Shown: positions 1-8,895 of the stretch, piece by piece | How the letters are laid out: every line of letters begins with the position of its first letter | Numbering within the stretch: the stretch's first letter is position 1 | Source of the DNA: Pedobacter sp. KBS0701 | Lineage (GTDB): Bacteria; Bacteroidota; Bacteroidia; Sphingobacteriales; Sphingobacteriaceae | DNA length: 64,000 bases | Reading direction: 5' to 3' | Assembly: GCF_005938645.2 (NCBI RefSeq) | Contig: NZ_CP042171.1 | Location: 682,001 to 746,000, forward strand | The notes under the pieces: generated by a model | Seen by the model: only the letters and a program-made list of their open reading frames with translations | Told to the model about the DNA's origin: nothing | Databases searched by the model: none | Made by a program: the position numbers and the translations under genes

Positions 1-2
1 TT

Positions 3-1649
3 GCCATGAACGCCTTATACCGCCCTGGACCGATGGAGTATATCCCAAGTTTCGTGCGTCGTAAAAATGGTGAGGAAGAAATCAAATATGATTTAGATGC
101 CTGCGAAGAATACCTGAAAGAAACTTATGGTATTACCGTTTACCAGGAACAGGTAATGCTTTTATCGCAGAAACTGGCCGGATTTACCAAAGGTGAGGCC
201 GATGTACTGCGTAAGGCGATGGGTAAGAAACAGAAAGATGTTCTGGATAAAATGAAACCTAAATTTGTGAAGCAGGCGGCCGAAAAAGGTCATGATGCTG
301 CAACTTTAGAAAAAATATGGAAAGATTGGGAAGCTTTTGCATCCTACGCTTTCAACAAATCGCACTCTACCTGTTATGCCTGGATTGCTTATCAAACAGC
401 ATATTTAAAGGCGCATTACCCTGCCGAATATATGGCCGCGGTACTTTCGAATAACATGAGTGATATTAAACAGGTGGCTTTCTTTATGGAAGAATGTCGC
501 CAGATGAGTGTTACCGTATTAGGGCCTGATGTTAACGAATCTGATCTTAAATTTTCAGTAAATGCCAAAGGTGAAGTCCGTTTTGGAATGTCGGCAGTAA
601 AAGGTGTGGGCGAAAAGGCGGTAGAAAGTATTATAGAAGAAAGACTGGCAAATGGGCCTTATAATAGTGTTTACGATTTTGCTAAGCGCTCTAATACCCG
701 CATTGTAAATAAAAAGGCTTATGAGAGTTTTGTATACAGCGGGGCTTTCGATGCATTTGGCGGACACAGGGCACAATATTTCTATATCGGGCCGAATGAT
801 AAAATGAATGGCATTGAAAAGATTATTAAATATGCCAACGACTTCCAAAATAACGAAAGCACTTCTCAGGCTTCATTGTTCGGTGGATCAAAAGCCGATC
901 TGATTTTAGAACCTAGTTTGCCTGTTTCTCCGGAGTGGGCTTTAATGGACAGACTGAAGTATGAAAAAGATGCCATCGGGATTTTCCTTTCCGGTCATCC
1001 ACTGGATAACTATAAACTCGAACTCGATAAATTCTGCACCCATGGTGTGAGGCAACTCAGTATTATTAACAAGGTACGCATGGGCGATAGTAATGAAGAG
1101 GTTCTGGCAGAGTTCGAAAAACTTAAAAACCGCGAGCTTTGCGTAGGTGGCTTAGTGGTAGCGGCATCGCAACGCATTACCAAAACCGGTAAACCATTCG
1201 GAACTTTTGTTTTCGAAGATTATGAAGACGCCAGCGAAATGGCCTTGTTTGGTGAAGATTTTCTAAAATTTAAATCGTTTTTAACCGAAGGATATTTCCT
1301 GCAGATCAGAGGAAGGGTAGGTGAACGTTTTGGAAAAGCAGGCGATTGGGAGTTTAAAATTACCTCAATCAACCTGATGTCTGAACTACGGGATAAATTA
1401 GCGAAGAGTTTAACTATTCAGGTGCCTATTGAGCGGGTTAACGATCAATTAATGCGAGAAATTGAGGCGATATTAGCAGACAATAAGGCAAACTCCGAAC
1501 AGCAGAACTGTCAACTTAACTTCGCTGTTTTTGATAGCGAAAAGCAGATTATGCTCGATTTACCTTCTAAAAATTTAAAAATAAACCCCAACAATAAGTT
1601 CTTAGAACAATTGATGGGAATGAATGTTGTAAATTACAAGCTGAACTAG
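3..1649 (+). CDS. dnaE: DNA polymerase III subunit alpha, C-terminal part (5' end outside window)
   Basis: Catalytic subunit of the replicative polymerase. The frame is open to the window edge and starts inside the family signature ALYRPGPMEYIP, so roughly the first 60 percent of the protein lies upstream; the ATG at 6 is internal. What remains shows the finger segment (YQEQVMLLSQKLAGF, then GEADVLRKAMGKK), the conserved FNKSHSTCYAWIAY stretch, a helix-hairpin-helix (VKGVGEKAVESI, about residue 200) and the C-terminal OB fold (GGLVVAASQRITKTGKPFGT, about residue 380). In Bacteroidota this enzyme has about 1,430 residues, which fits the 549 codons seen here. The stop codon lies inside an inverted repeat. 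The next gene, trxA, is 156 bp downstream on the same strand. Confidence 0.96.
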   Translation, partial: AMNALYRPGPMEYIPSFVRRKNGEEEIKYDLDACEEYLKETYGITVYQEQVMLLSQKLAGFTKGEADVLRKAMGKKQKDVLDKMKPKFVKQAAEKGHDAATLEKIWKDWEAFASYAFNKSHSTCYAWIAYQTAYLKAHYPAEYMAAVLSNNMSDIKQVAFFMEECRQMSVTVLGPDVNESDLKFSVNAKGEVRFGMSAVKGVGEKAVESIIEERLANGPYNSVYDFAKRSNTRIVNKKAYESFVYSGAFDAFGGHRAQYFYIGPNDKMNGIEKIIKYANDFQNNESTSQASLFGGSKADLILEPSLPVSPEWALMDRLKYEKDAIGIFLSGHPLDNYKLELDKFCTHGVRQLSIINKVRMGDSNEEVLAEFEKLKNRELCVGGLVVAASQRITKTGKPFGTFVFEDYEDASEMALFGEDFLKFKSFLTEGYFLQIRGRVGERFGKAGDWEFKITSINLMSELRDKLAKSLTIQVPIERVNDQLMREIEAILADNKANSEQQNCQLNFAVFDSEKQIMLDLPSKNLKINPNNKFLEQLMGMNVVNYKLN

Positions 1650-1720
1650 GCATAGGGCATAGTGTTTAAAGCATGGAGGCTTAAAATTACACTATGCACT
1701 AAGCTCATTGCCCTATGCCT
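1648..1720. repeat. nested inverted repeat over the dnaE stop codon
   Basis: Perfect 12-bp arms at 1648-1659 (AGGCATAGGGCA) and 1709-1720 (TGCCCTATGCCT) enclose a second perfect 9-bp pair, 1657-1665 with 1689-1697. The inner and outer left arms overlap by three bases, so the two stems compete. The outer left arm starts inside the dnaE TAG codon. There is no T-tract, so a simple intrinsic terminator is unlikely. A dispersed palindromic repeat or a transcript-stabilising structure is more plausible. Confidence 0.7.
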
Positions 1721-1779
1721 CTCCCTCAAAATAATGTCAAATTGACATTACAGATGTTATGGCATTACAATTGAATACA

Positions 1780-1787
1780 TATATTTG
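1780..1787 (+). promoter_or_regulatory. TAnnTTTG -7 box of trxA
   Basis: The sequence TATATTTG matches the Bacteroidota -7 consensus TAnnTTTG exactly and ends 18 bases before the chosen trxA ATG. No good TTTG -33 element was found about 19 bases further upstream, so the call rests on the -7 box alone. Confidence 0.45.
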
Positions 1788-1805
1788 AACATAAAAAAAA
1801 TAATT

Positions 1806-2126
1806 ATGGCATTAGAAATCACAGATGCAAACTTCGAGGAGCTTGTATTAAAATCAGATAAACCCGTATTAGTAGATTTTTGGGCAGAATGGTGTGGCCC
1901 TTGTCGCATGGTTGGTCCAGTTGTAGAAGAAATCGCGAAAGAATATGATGGTAAAGCGGTAGTTGGAAAAGTAAACGTTGATAACAATCCTCAAATCTCG
2001 ATGCAGTTTGGTATCCGTAACATCCCTGCTTTATTATACTTTAAAGACGGCCAGGTGGTAGACAAACAAGTTGGTGCTGTTCCAAAATCAGTATTAGCAG
2101 AAAAATTAAACAAGCAATTGGCTTAG
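1806..2126 (+). CDS. trxA: thioredoxin
   Basis: Cytoplasmic disulfide reductase of 106 residues, the usual thioredoxin length. The active site is WCGPC with Cys30 and Cys33, after the core strand VLVDFWAE. The cis-proline loop is the segment [10 protein letters not shown] longer frame opens at a TTG at 1785, but that codon is part of the -7 promoter box and would add seven atypical residues, so the ATG at 1806 ([10 protein letters not shown]) was chosen. The gene stands alone between the dnaE repeat and its own terminator. A thioredoxin reductase is not in the window. Confidence 0.95.
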   Translation: MALEITDANFEELVLKSDKPVLVDFWAEWCGPCRMVGPVVEEIAKEYDGKAVVGKVNVDNNPQISMQFGIRNIPALLYFKDGQVVDKQVGAVPKSVLAEKLNKQLA

Positions 2127-2176
2127 TTTAAGCTTAAAAGCAAAAAAATCAAAGCCCAAGGGCTTGTAACATATTT

Positions 2177-2210
2177 AAAACCCAGGTTCATTTGATGGAT
2201 TTGGGTTTTT
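2177..2210 (+). terminator. intrinsic terminator after trxA
   Basis: An 8-bp stem AAAACCCA (2177-2184) / TGGGTTTT (2202-2209) is extended inward by six pairs including G-U wobbles around a TTTGA loop, and runs into a T-rich tail. It lies 50 bp after the trxA stop. The oppositely oriented receptor gene ends at 2248. Confidence 0.75.
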
Positions 2211-2247
2211 TCTTTTAGAACAAATTTATCATATTCCCAATGTATTT

Positions 2248-4611
2248 TTACTGTTGGGCTCTTCTTTTCTCATCAAAACGGATGTCCTTGTTATTTCCGG
2301 AAACCTTTGATCTCCCGAATGAGTAGGTAATACCAAGCGTAAAAGTTTTATAATCATAGTCTGTTTTTACAGTTTGCACAAAATCAACAAAGCGAATTTT
2401 ATATTTGTTAACCGTGCCAATAAAGAAAGCCGGGCTAATGATTAAATTACTATTAAATAATTTTATTCTGGCTCCAGTTCTTAAACTACGCTGACTGTAC
2501 ATGTAAACATTTCTATCATTTGACGGAAGATTTTGGCTGTAATTCAAATAAAAACTTAACAAGTTAATTACCTGGAAACTATTGTTGATACTGAATGAGG
2601 CAGAAGTTCCATTTGGAGTGCTGATTGCTTCTATTTTAGATTTTGGCGATGAATATGAAAAAGATGCGGAAATGCTATTGTCCCACCATTTAAATAATGA
2701 CCGGTTAAAAGATATGTAGGCCCCAAGATTATCCTGAGTTAAAAAGTTTCCTCTGCTGGTTACCACTATTGGACCATTAACCGTAATAAGGTTCGAAATT
2801 ATATCGCTGGTATGTTGTTTAAATACAGTAAAAGAGAACATGCCTTTATAAAGGTAGTTAAATTCAAGATTATTACTGTATGAAGGTAAGAGCAATGCAT
2901 TTCCGGTAGAATAAGTATAAATATTTGTGTAATAGGCAAATGGATTTAGGGAGTTCAAACTTGGCCGGTTTATCCTCCTGGAATAATTTAACGAAAAAGT
3001 ATGAATCTCGTTAGCTTTGTAAACAATATACGCCGTAGGAAATAAAGCGCCATAATTACTTTTGTTCCGCTGATTTAAAGTGGGCGAATACCCATCCATT
3101 ATCGTATACTCATAGCGTAACCCTGCTTTAGCTGTCCACTTTTTTGATAGTTCGGATTCCATACTTAAATAGGCGGCTAGATTATTTTCGGCGTAATTGA
3201 ATTTGTTACTACGTGTTTCATCTAACAAGAAATCTTCTTGGATATAATTATAGTATTCAACATTAGCATTGTTGTTAAAATTAGCGAGCTTAATACCCGT
3301 TTCTATTTTGGCCCATTTATAAGGTAATGTTAAATCTGATTGAAATGACCAGATATTGTATTTTGAAAAGTTATTATTCTGAATGCTGGCATAAGTACTT
3401 CCAGATTCAGAAACAAAATCATTTTTCATTTTAGGTGTGTTTGTAAAAAAATTGATAGAACTATTCAATTTTTTTCCAGCAGAATCAAGCTTTAAATCAT
3501 GGTATAAATTGAAGGTTTGTGTAAATAATGGCCTTGAAAATTTTCCTGTAGTATTTAAAACCGAGTCAAGGGTGTTACCTGTAATAAAGCTATAGTTGTT
3601 ACTAAAGCTTGTATTCGATTTGTTGTCTGAAATATTATATATAAGCCCAATGTTGTTGTGTTTATTTAGTTCATAATCAATGCTTAAACCTGCTTGCAAA
3701 CCAGGGGAGTTTCCCAAGCGCTGCTCATTGCTTAGAATCTCGTTAGGACGCCCGGTTATATCGACAGATTCTTTAATAATGCTGCGGTAGTTTGATTGGT
3801 TAAATGTAAGAGAGCTGTTCACTTTTTTTGATCGAAAAAAAAGTGCTAGATTGTTGTTGTACGATCCATAGGTATTTTGATAGTATGTTGAACTTACTGA
3901 TCCGCGCCAGCCTAAAGACTCGTTTTTCTTTAAAACAATATTAATCAAACCACCATTTCCCTGGGCCTCATATTTTGCCGGTGGGGTGGTTATGATTTCA
4001 ATTTTTTCTATATTTTCAGACCGGAAGGTTTTTAGGTAGTTTACCAGGTCAGTTCCTCCTAAATTGATGATTTTTTCATTAACCATAACACCCATACTCC
4101 CTTTGCCAACCATAGATATGCTGTTTTCGGAGACTATTAAAAGCGGTGCAACCTGCAAGGCTTCAAAGAGAGAAGCACCGTTAGCCATGATTGTTTTGTT
4201 TAGATTAAATATTAATCGGTCAACCTTTCGTTCAAGAAGAGGTTTTTTAGCCTCAACAGTTACTTCTTGCAGTTCTTTATCTTTTGTGCCAAGAATGATA
4301 TCTGTTAATTTAACTGAAGAACCATCAAACTTAATATCTTTTAATAATTGAGTATGATAACCTAAACACGAAATTTTAATTTTAAATATGCCCTTACTTA
4401 AATTATTGAGCTCAAAATAACCTTCTTTGTTGCTTACCCCATATTTTACAACAGTCGAATCTGTAATGTTTAAAAGTGTCACAGTTGCATTTTCAATTCC
4501 AATACCCCTGGTTTCTTTTACCCTGCCGGAAATTGTTTGTGCTGTACTATGATACATTATGACGAAAAACAAAAGAGAACTTAGTATACCTCTTTTATAA
4601 AATAGCTTCAT
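2248..4611 (-). CDS. TonB-dependent receptor-like outer-membrane beta-barrel protein
   Basis: A 787-residue outer-membrane protein. A signal peptide occupies about residues 1-24 (ends STAQ). It is followed by a CarboxypepD_reg-like beta-sandwich (about 25-110, starting TISGRVKETRGIGIENA), a plug-like segment (about 115-225, with NGGLINIVLKK) and a long barrel. This layout fits the OMP_b-brl_3 type of receptor protein. The last barrel strand (FTLGITYSFG) is followed by an unusual charged tail of about 20 residues. No SusD partner or sigma/anti-sigma pair adjoins it, so no substrate can be proposed. It is convergent with trxA and transcribed alone. Confidence 0.85.
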   Translation of the reverse strand: MKLFYKRGILSSLLFFVIMYHSTAQTISGRVKETRGIGIENATVTLLNITDSTVVKYGVSNKEGYFELNNLSKGIFKIKISCLGYHTQLLKDIKFDGSSVKLTDIILGTKDKELQEVTVEAKKPLLERKVDRLIFNLNKTIMANGASLFEALQVAPLLIVSENSISMVGKGSMGVMVNEKIINLGGTDLVNYLKTFRSENIEKIEIITTPPAKYEAQGNGGLINIVLKKNESLGWRGSVSSTYYQNTYGSYNNNLALFFRSKKVNSSLTFNQSNYRSIIKESVDITGRPNEILSNEQRLGNSPGLQAGLSIDYELNKHNNIGLIYNISDNKSNTSFSNNYSFITGNTLDSVLNTTGKFSRPLFTQTFNLYHDLKLDSAGKKLNSSINFFTNTPKMKNDFVSESGSTYASIQNNNFSKYNIWSFQSDLTLPYKWAKIETGIKLANFNNNANVEYYNYIQEDFLLDETRSNKFNYAENNLAAYLSMESELSKKWTAKAGLRYEYTIMDGYSPTLNQRNKSNYGALFPTAYIVYKANEIHTFSLNYSRRINRPSLNSLNPFAYYTNIYTYSTGNALLLPSYSNNLEFNYLYKGMFSFTVFKQHTSDIISNLITVNGPIVVTSRGNFLTQDNLGAYISFNRSLFKWWDNSISASFSYSSPKSKIEAISTPNGTSASFSINNSFQVINLLSFYLNYSQNLPSNDRNVYMYSQRSLRTGARIKLFNSNLIISPAFFIGTVNKYKIRFVDFVQTVKTDYDYKTFTLGITYSFGRSKVSGNNKDIRFDEKRRAQQ

Positions 4612-4923
4612 ATAAATAATTTGATTTTACAGATAGGACACGATCAATCCTAAAACGTTGCACTACAACAAAATCACGTACGAGACTGTCTTATAATTTA
4701 GAACTGTCGTTCATGCTGAGCTTGTCGAAGGACCTATTTTGAATTTCTTACAAGTACTTCATTTAATAATTTTTAATCAGGTTCGAATTATAGAGCGGCA
4801 TTCATAAATTGAACTCGTTTTAGTAGTGGAAGAGAAAAGTTTCGGATCTTTAACAGTAATATTACTATCCCAGACTTCTTGTTATAAACATAATTTTGTT
4901 TCTTTAATAAAAAACTAACAATC
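4612..4923. other. intergenic region with one half of a dispersed palindromic element
   Basis: No gene was found. Positions 4682-4733 match one arm of the element described at 34701-34832: GAGACTGTCTTATAA, then TCATGCTGAGCTTGTCGAAGGAC after a short gap. The complementary arm is absent, so this is a solo half copy. The right side carries a TAnnTTTG box (TAATTTTG, 4891-4898), 25 bases before the ATG of the sugar dehydrogenase. Confidence 0.6.
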
Positions 4924-6141
4924 ATGTCTATTCACTTATTTAACAATAAAACTTTAGCGATTTTATTGGGTGGCTTGGTCATAAACTGTGCAAATATTGC
5001 ATCTGTATCGGCCCAAAACCCTGTTGAAACCAATGAACCTTCAGCTGATTATAAACCTGCCTTTGCCGGGCAGACCAGAATTGCAGGCATAAAAACCAAA
5101 ACCCCTCTGGATATTAAGGTCATCAATGAAAAATTAGAAAATCCATGGGCAATTTCAGTACTTCCCAATGGTGGTTTTCTGATCACACAAAAGCAGGGTA
5201 CCATGGTGATCCTTACCCCGGATGGAAAATTGAGTAAAAAAATTACCGGTTTACCAAAGGTTGATCCATCCGGTCAGGGTGGTTTACTGGATGTAACCTT
5301 AGATCCCAACTTTGCCAAAAATAAAATGATCTATTGGGCTTATTCGGAGCCACAGGATAAAGGCGTTTTATTGGCCATTGCCAAAGGTAAACTGGCTGCA
5401 AACGAAACTTCAATAGAAAACCAGACCATTATTTACCGTGCTACACCTGCTTATACGGGTAAACTTCAGTACGGATCTAGAATTGTTTTTGATAAAAACG
5501 GAAATTTATTTGTAAGTACAGGCGAACGTTCAGGTAACGATATCAGGATACAGGCACAATATTTAAATTCTTCATTAGGTAAAATTTTGCACCTCACCCC
5601 AGAGGGAAAAGCGGTTGCAAATGGTCCATTTACAGGTAAAGCCGATGCCCGACCTGAAATTTATGCTTATGGACTCCGTAATCCGGATGGTTTAGCCATT
5701 AATCCGTCAACCGGAGATTTATGGGAGGCGGAGTTTGGACCAAAAGGTGGTGATGAGGTAAATATCATTAAGCCGGGTAAAAATTATGGCTGGCCAATTA
5801 TTACCTACGGAACAGAGTACAGCGGTAAAAAGGTTGGAGATGGTATTCAGCAAAAAGAAGGGATGGAACAACCGGTTTATTACTGGAATCCAAGTATTTC
5901 ACCTGGTTGTATTGCGTTTTACAACAGCAACAGTATAGCTGAGTGGAAAGGCAATTTATTTGTAGGCGGTTTGGGCGGTTCGCACATTATCCGTTTGGTA
6001 ATTAAAGATAATAAAATTGTTGGCGAAGAGCGCTTGCTGGAAAACAAGGGTGAGCGTTTCCGCGATATGGCAGAAGGTAAAGACGGAGCGCTTTATTCGG
6101 TAACCGATAACGGGCACTTGTATAGGATTGCAAAGAAATAA
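4924..6141 (+). CDS. PQQ-dependent sugar dehydrogenase (YliI/soluble aldose dehydrogenase type)
   Basis: A six-bladed beta-propeller oxidoreductase expected to use pyrroloquinoline quinone to oxidise aldose sugars in the periplasm. A signal peptide covers about residues 1-31 (cleavage near SVSAQ). Family motifs are GQGGLLDVTLDPNF near residue 120, YGLRNPDGLAINP near 250, EFGPKGGDEVNII and the NYGWP motif near 290. At 405 residues it has the normal length. A TAATTTTG box lies 25 bases upstream and a strong terminator follows the stop, so it is a single-gene unit. No PQQ biosynthesis genes are in the window; the cofactor may come from elsewhere in the genome or from outside. Confidence 0.88.
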   Translation: MSIHLFNNKTLAILLGGLVINCANIASVSAQNPVETNEPSADYKPAFAGQTRIAGIKTKTPLDIKVINEKLENPWAISVLPNGGFLITQKQGTMVILTPDGKLSKKITGLPKVDPSGQGGLLDVTLDPNFAKNKMIYWAYSEPQDKGVLLAIAKGKLAANETSIENQTIIYRATPAYTGKLQYGSRIVFDKNGNLFVSTGERSGNDIRIQAQYLNSSLGKILHLTPEGKAVANGPFTGKADARPEIYAYGLRNPDGLAINPSTGDLWEAEFGPKGGDEVNIIKPGKNYGWPIITYGTEYSGKKVGDGIQQKEGMEQPVYYWNPSISPGCIAFYNSNSIAEWKGNLFVGGLGGSHIIRLVIKDNKIVGEERLLENKGERFRDMAEGKDGALYSVTDNGHLYRIAKK

Positions 6142-6206
6142 TATTTGATAAAACTGTTTGGTGAGCCACCAAGCAAGGAATCGAAAATAAATTGAAAATA
6201 TTTTCC

Positions 6207-6244
6207 AATAATACCCCGCAGTTTAACTTGCGGGGTATTATTTT
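6207..6244 (+). terminator. intrinsic terminator after the sugar dehydrogenase
   Basis: A perfect 13-bp stem, 6207-6219 (AATAATACCCCGC) with 6230-6242, has a 10-base loop and runs into TTTT. It is the left boundary of the two-gene cassette that follows. Confidence 0.85.
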
Positions 6245-6384
6245 ATCAGTTTTGTCCAAACCCTGCAGGTTTTTAAAATTTACAAGGTTTGGATATTATG
6301 GCATTTTAATTGCTGTAAAATTATTATTCCCTATTATTTTATTGTGATTTAATAATTAGTTGTCAAAACATTAATAACATAATT

Positions 6385-7101
6385 ATGGAATATTCTTTAA
6401 AGGAAAAAAGGAATGCAGGTATTTTATTTACTTTTTATGATCCTTTTAAATCATTTCAGAGTTTTAACTCATGTTCATACTCCAGCTCTTCAATAACGTT
6501 GATTATTGATACTATTCATAAAAATTATGTAGTAGAAAAAAAATCTGCAAAAGGTGGAGTGGATATAGATTATTATTATCTCGATTCGGGAATAATTTGG
6601 GATAGAAGAAGAGTTATAAAGTTTAACAAAAAGGCAAACTCTTTGCTATTAATTGTTGAAAATGGATTACCCAGACATTTAAGGCCAACTTGGGATGATA
6701 CAACAAATAAAAGAATTTTAACTTTAGATAGAAGATTGCAAAATCCTGCAAGAGAATTTATCAATACAGTTGAAGAGGAGCTTGGGATACAATTGAGGAT
6801 TGTACAAGCTTTAAGAACGATTGCTGAACAAAATGCGTTATATAATCAGGGGAGATCAACTCCAGGTAATATTGTTACCAAGGCAAAGGGGGGGTCAAGT
6901 TATCATAATTATGCTTTAGCTATGGATGTGGTAATTGTGAAAGAAGGGCAGGCAATTTGGAGTATTTTGCCAAGAGAAGTCGTTCAAATTGGAGAACAAC
7001 TCGGATTTGAATGGGGAGGGAATTGGAAGGGGTTTAAAGATTATCCACACTTTCAGATGACTTTTGGGAAAAGTATTAAAGATTTAAAAAATGGAAAATA
7101 G
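6385..7101 (+). CDS. M15-family peptidoglycan peptidase (CwlK/endolysin-like) with unknown N-terminal domain
   Basis: The C-terminal half (about residues 125-230) is a zinc L-alanyl-D-glutamate or D-Ala-D-Ala peptidase domain. It has the metal motif SYHNYALAMD (His174, Asp181), the upstream YNQGRSTPGNIVTKAKGG strand and the final PHFQM (His222). The first ~110 residues are not recognised and contain no signal peptide, so export by the Sec route is not expected. All 14 arginines are AGA or AGG codons, unlike housekeeping genes nearby that use many CGN codons, which suggests transfer. The stop is one base before the start of a secreted partner at 7103. Possible roles are autolysis, a phage-derived endolysin or a delivered toxin. 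Confidence 0.8.
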   Translation: MEYSLKEKRNAGILFTFYDPFKSFQSFNSCSYSSSSITLIIDTIHKNYVVEKKSAKGGVDIDYYYLDSGIIWDRRRVIKFNKKANSLLLIVENGLPRHLRPTWDDTTNKRILTLDRRLQNPAREFINTVEEELGIQLRIVQALRTIAEQNALYNQGRSTPGNIVTKAKGGSSYHNYALAMDVVIVKEGQAIWSILPREVVQIGEQLGFEWGGNWKGFKDYPHFQMTFGKSIKDLKNGK

Positions 7102-7102
7102 C

Positions 7103-7618
7103 ATGAAGAGACTTCTAATATTGTTAATTGCTGTTATTTGCAGCAGCCATAATACTTTTGCAGTTGATAAAAATCCAGTTAATGATGATATAGATAGCAT
7201 GGCTATAATAAAGAAAATCAAATCTGATTTTGCATCGATCAACAAAAAACTGAAGTTTTATAAAAAGAAAAAAAGAGATGCTTTCGGAATGTCGGCGGAA
7301 GGTGGTGAGGTAACTGGCTATTATAGTAAAGGCGCACTTAAAAAGATACATTGTGTTTTTTATGGCGAAACCGGAAAGGCCGAATCTGATTATTATTTCA
7401 ACAACAGTGGTTTGTTCTTTTTATATAAGAAAGAAGTATTTTACAATAAGCCGATTTCTTTAAAAGGGTTTAAAATTAAAAGTAGCATAGAAACCCGTTA
7501 TTATTTGTTTGGAGATAAGGTGATTAAAACTATAGTAAAGCCCAATACTTTAGTATTATCATACGTTGAAATAAAAGCTGGGCTTGAGCAAATTATGGAT
7601 ATTTTAAATGAAAAATAG
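7103..7618 (+). CDS. secreted hypothetical protein paired with the M15 peptidase
   Basis: A 171-residue protein with a classical signal peptide (MKRLLILLIAVICSSHNTFA) and no recognised domain. The mature part is lysine-rich, with a Gly-Gly-Glu-Val turn and several aromatic beta-type strands (YYFNNSGLFFLY). An ATG at 7091 in the same frame would overlap the peptidase by 11 bases and put four extra residues before the signal peptide, so 7103 was preferred. The one-base gap from the peptidase and the shared terminator show one transcript. A periplasmic inhibitor of the peptidase is a reasonable guess but unproven. Confidence 0.7.
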   Translation: MKRLLILLIAVICSSHNTFAVDKNPVNDDIDSMAIIKKIKSDFASINKKLKFYKKKKRDAFGMSAEGGEVTGYYSKGALKKIHCVFYGETGKAESDYYFNNSGLFFLYKKEVFYNKPISLKGFKIKSSIETRYYLFGDKVIKTIVKPNTLVLSYVEIKAGLEQIMDILNEK

Positions 7619-7623
7619 GTTTT

Positions 7624-7660
7624 AGACCTCGCAGGTTTCATAAACCTGCGAGGTCTTTTT
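7624..7660 (+). terminator. intrinsic terminator closing the M15 cassette
   Basis: A perfect 15-bp stem, 7624-7638 (AGACCTCGCAGGTTT) with 7642-7656, has a three-base loop and is followed by TTTTTT. It starts six bases after the upstream stop codon. Confidence 0.9.
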
Positions 7661-7661
7661 T

Positions 7662-7902
7662 ATCATTTTAAAGCGGTAGGTTTTGCGTTAGGGATTGTAA
7701 GGGTTCAGTACCGATCTTTCATCGGTACCGGAGCGAAGCGCAGCCCTGCAAAGCCCGCCCCTTGCGTAGCTTGGGCAACGCCCTAATCAGTTTACAGTTT
7801 GAAATTTTAAGTTTTCAGTTGGCTACTGTTTTACGTTTGAAACTTTGGAAGTGTTGGCCAGTTTTTCATTTTTTTTAATAAATCTTTTACTAGCTTTACG
7901 AT
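7662..7902. repeat. dispersed intergenic repeat, no gene
   Basis: GC-rich compared with the flanks. It contains a perfect 8-bp hairpin GTACCGAT (7708-7715) / ATCGGTAC (7721-7728) with loop CTTTC, followed by CGGAGCGAAGCGCAGCCCTG and GGGCAACGCCCTAATC. The layout resembles the hairpin-plus-GC-rich repeat in 16850-17040. No open frame of interest was seen. Confidence 0.5.
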
Positions 7903-8820
7903 ATGCAGGTTGTAAACTACGAGAACAAAACAAGCTATGGTAATTTAGAATTGCTGGCCCGGCAAGTGGTAGAAGGTTTTATTACTGGCTTGCATAAAAG
8001 TCCGTTTCATGGCTTTTCCGTTGAGTTTGCAGAGCACCGCCAATACAATAATGGCGATAACGTTAAAAATATCGACTGGAAATTATATGCTAAAACCAAT
8101 AAACTTTACAGCAAACGTTTCGAAGAAGAAACCAACCTGCGTTGTCAGTTTGTGATTGATGTTTCCTCATCAATGTATTTCCCGGAGCCGAAAAATAACA
8201 AACTGATTTTCTCGATACAGGCTGTGGCATCTTTAATGTACCTGCTAAAAAAACAGCGCGATGCTTTCGGATTAAGTCTATTTACCGATGAGATATTGTT
8301 AAATTCTCCGGCAAAATCGACTACGGTGCATCAGAAATATTTATTTACCCAACTGGAAGAACTGCTGCAGAAACCAAAGGTAAATGCACAGACTAATTTA
8401 AGCGAGGCACTGCACCAGGTGGCAGAACTAATCCACAAACGCTCATTGGTAATTGTCTTCAGTGATCTCTTCAATACGCAGACCAATGCCGATAAAACCG
8501 ATCAGTTTTTTGATGCTTTACAGCACTTGAAATTTAACAAACATGAAGTAGTGGTTTTTAATGTGGTTGATAAAATAAAAGAGGTAGATTTTAATTTTGA
8601 AAACCGCCCATATCAGTTTATTGATATGGAAACCGGCGAAACTATTAAAGTACATACCAATCAGGTAAAGGAAAATTATACTGCAGCTGTTTCCAGTTAC
8701 CGCCAGCAGATTGCTTTAAAATGTGCCCAATATAAAATCGACTTAATTGATGCCGATATGAATGAAGGATTTTATCCTGTTCTCCAGTCATATTTAATTA
8801 AAAGGCAAAAATTAGGCTAA
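7903..8820 (+). CDS. DUF58 domain-containing protein (vWA-like fold)
   Basis: A 305-residue cytoplasmic protein. The DUF58 signature YNNGDNVKNIDWKLYAKT is near residue 50, followed by a von Willebrand A-like domain with the metal-site motif DVSSSMYF (about 88-95), a MIDAS-type Asp-x-Ser-x-Ser. Proteins of this family usually sit beside a MoxR ATPase and BatA/BatB-type membrane proteins. None is next to it here, so it is a solitary copy. The role is probably assembly or envelope maturation, but this is not shown by the sequence. Confidence 0.88.
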   Translation: MQVVNYENKTSYGNLELLARQVVEGFITGLHKSPFHGFSVEFAEHRQYNNGDNVKNIDWKLYAKTNKLYSKRFEEETNLRCQFVIDVSSSMYFPEPKNNKLIFSIQAVASLMYLLKKQRDAFGLSLFTDEILLNSPAKSTTVHQKYLFTQLEELLQKPKVNAQTNLSEALHQVAELIHKRSLVIVFSDLFNTQTNADKTDQFFDALQHLKFNKHEVVVFNVVDKIKEVDFNFENRPYQFIDMETGETIKVHTNQVKENYTAAVSSYRQQIALKCAQYKIDLIDADMNEGFYPVLQSYLIKRQKLG

Positions 8821-8895
8821 GCTTTTGTTTCAAAACAAAAACAACAGTAAGGGTACACTGTTAATTAATAGACGATTTAATTTAAACTCGATAAT

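Noticed and set aside
4781..4790. GTTCGAATTA as a tRNA T-loop
   Set aside because: No acceptor stem, anticodon arm or D-arm could be found around it.
6385..7618. Firm assignment of the M15 pair to type VI secretion
   Set aside because: No secretion-system gene, PAAR, VgrG or marker domain is in the window. Kept as a hypothesis only.
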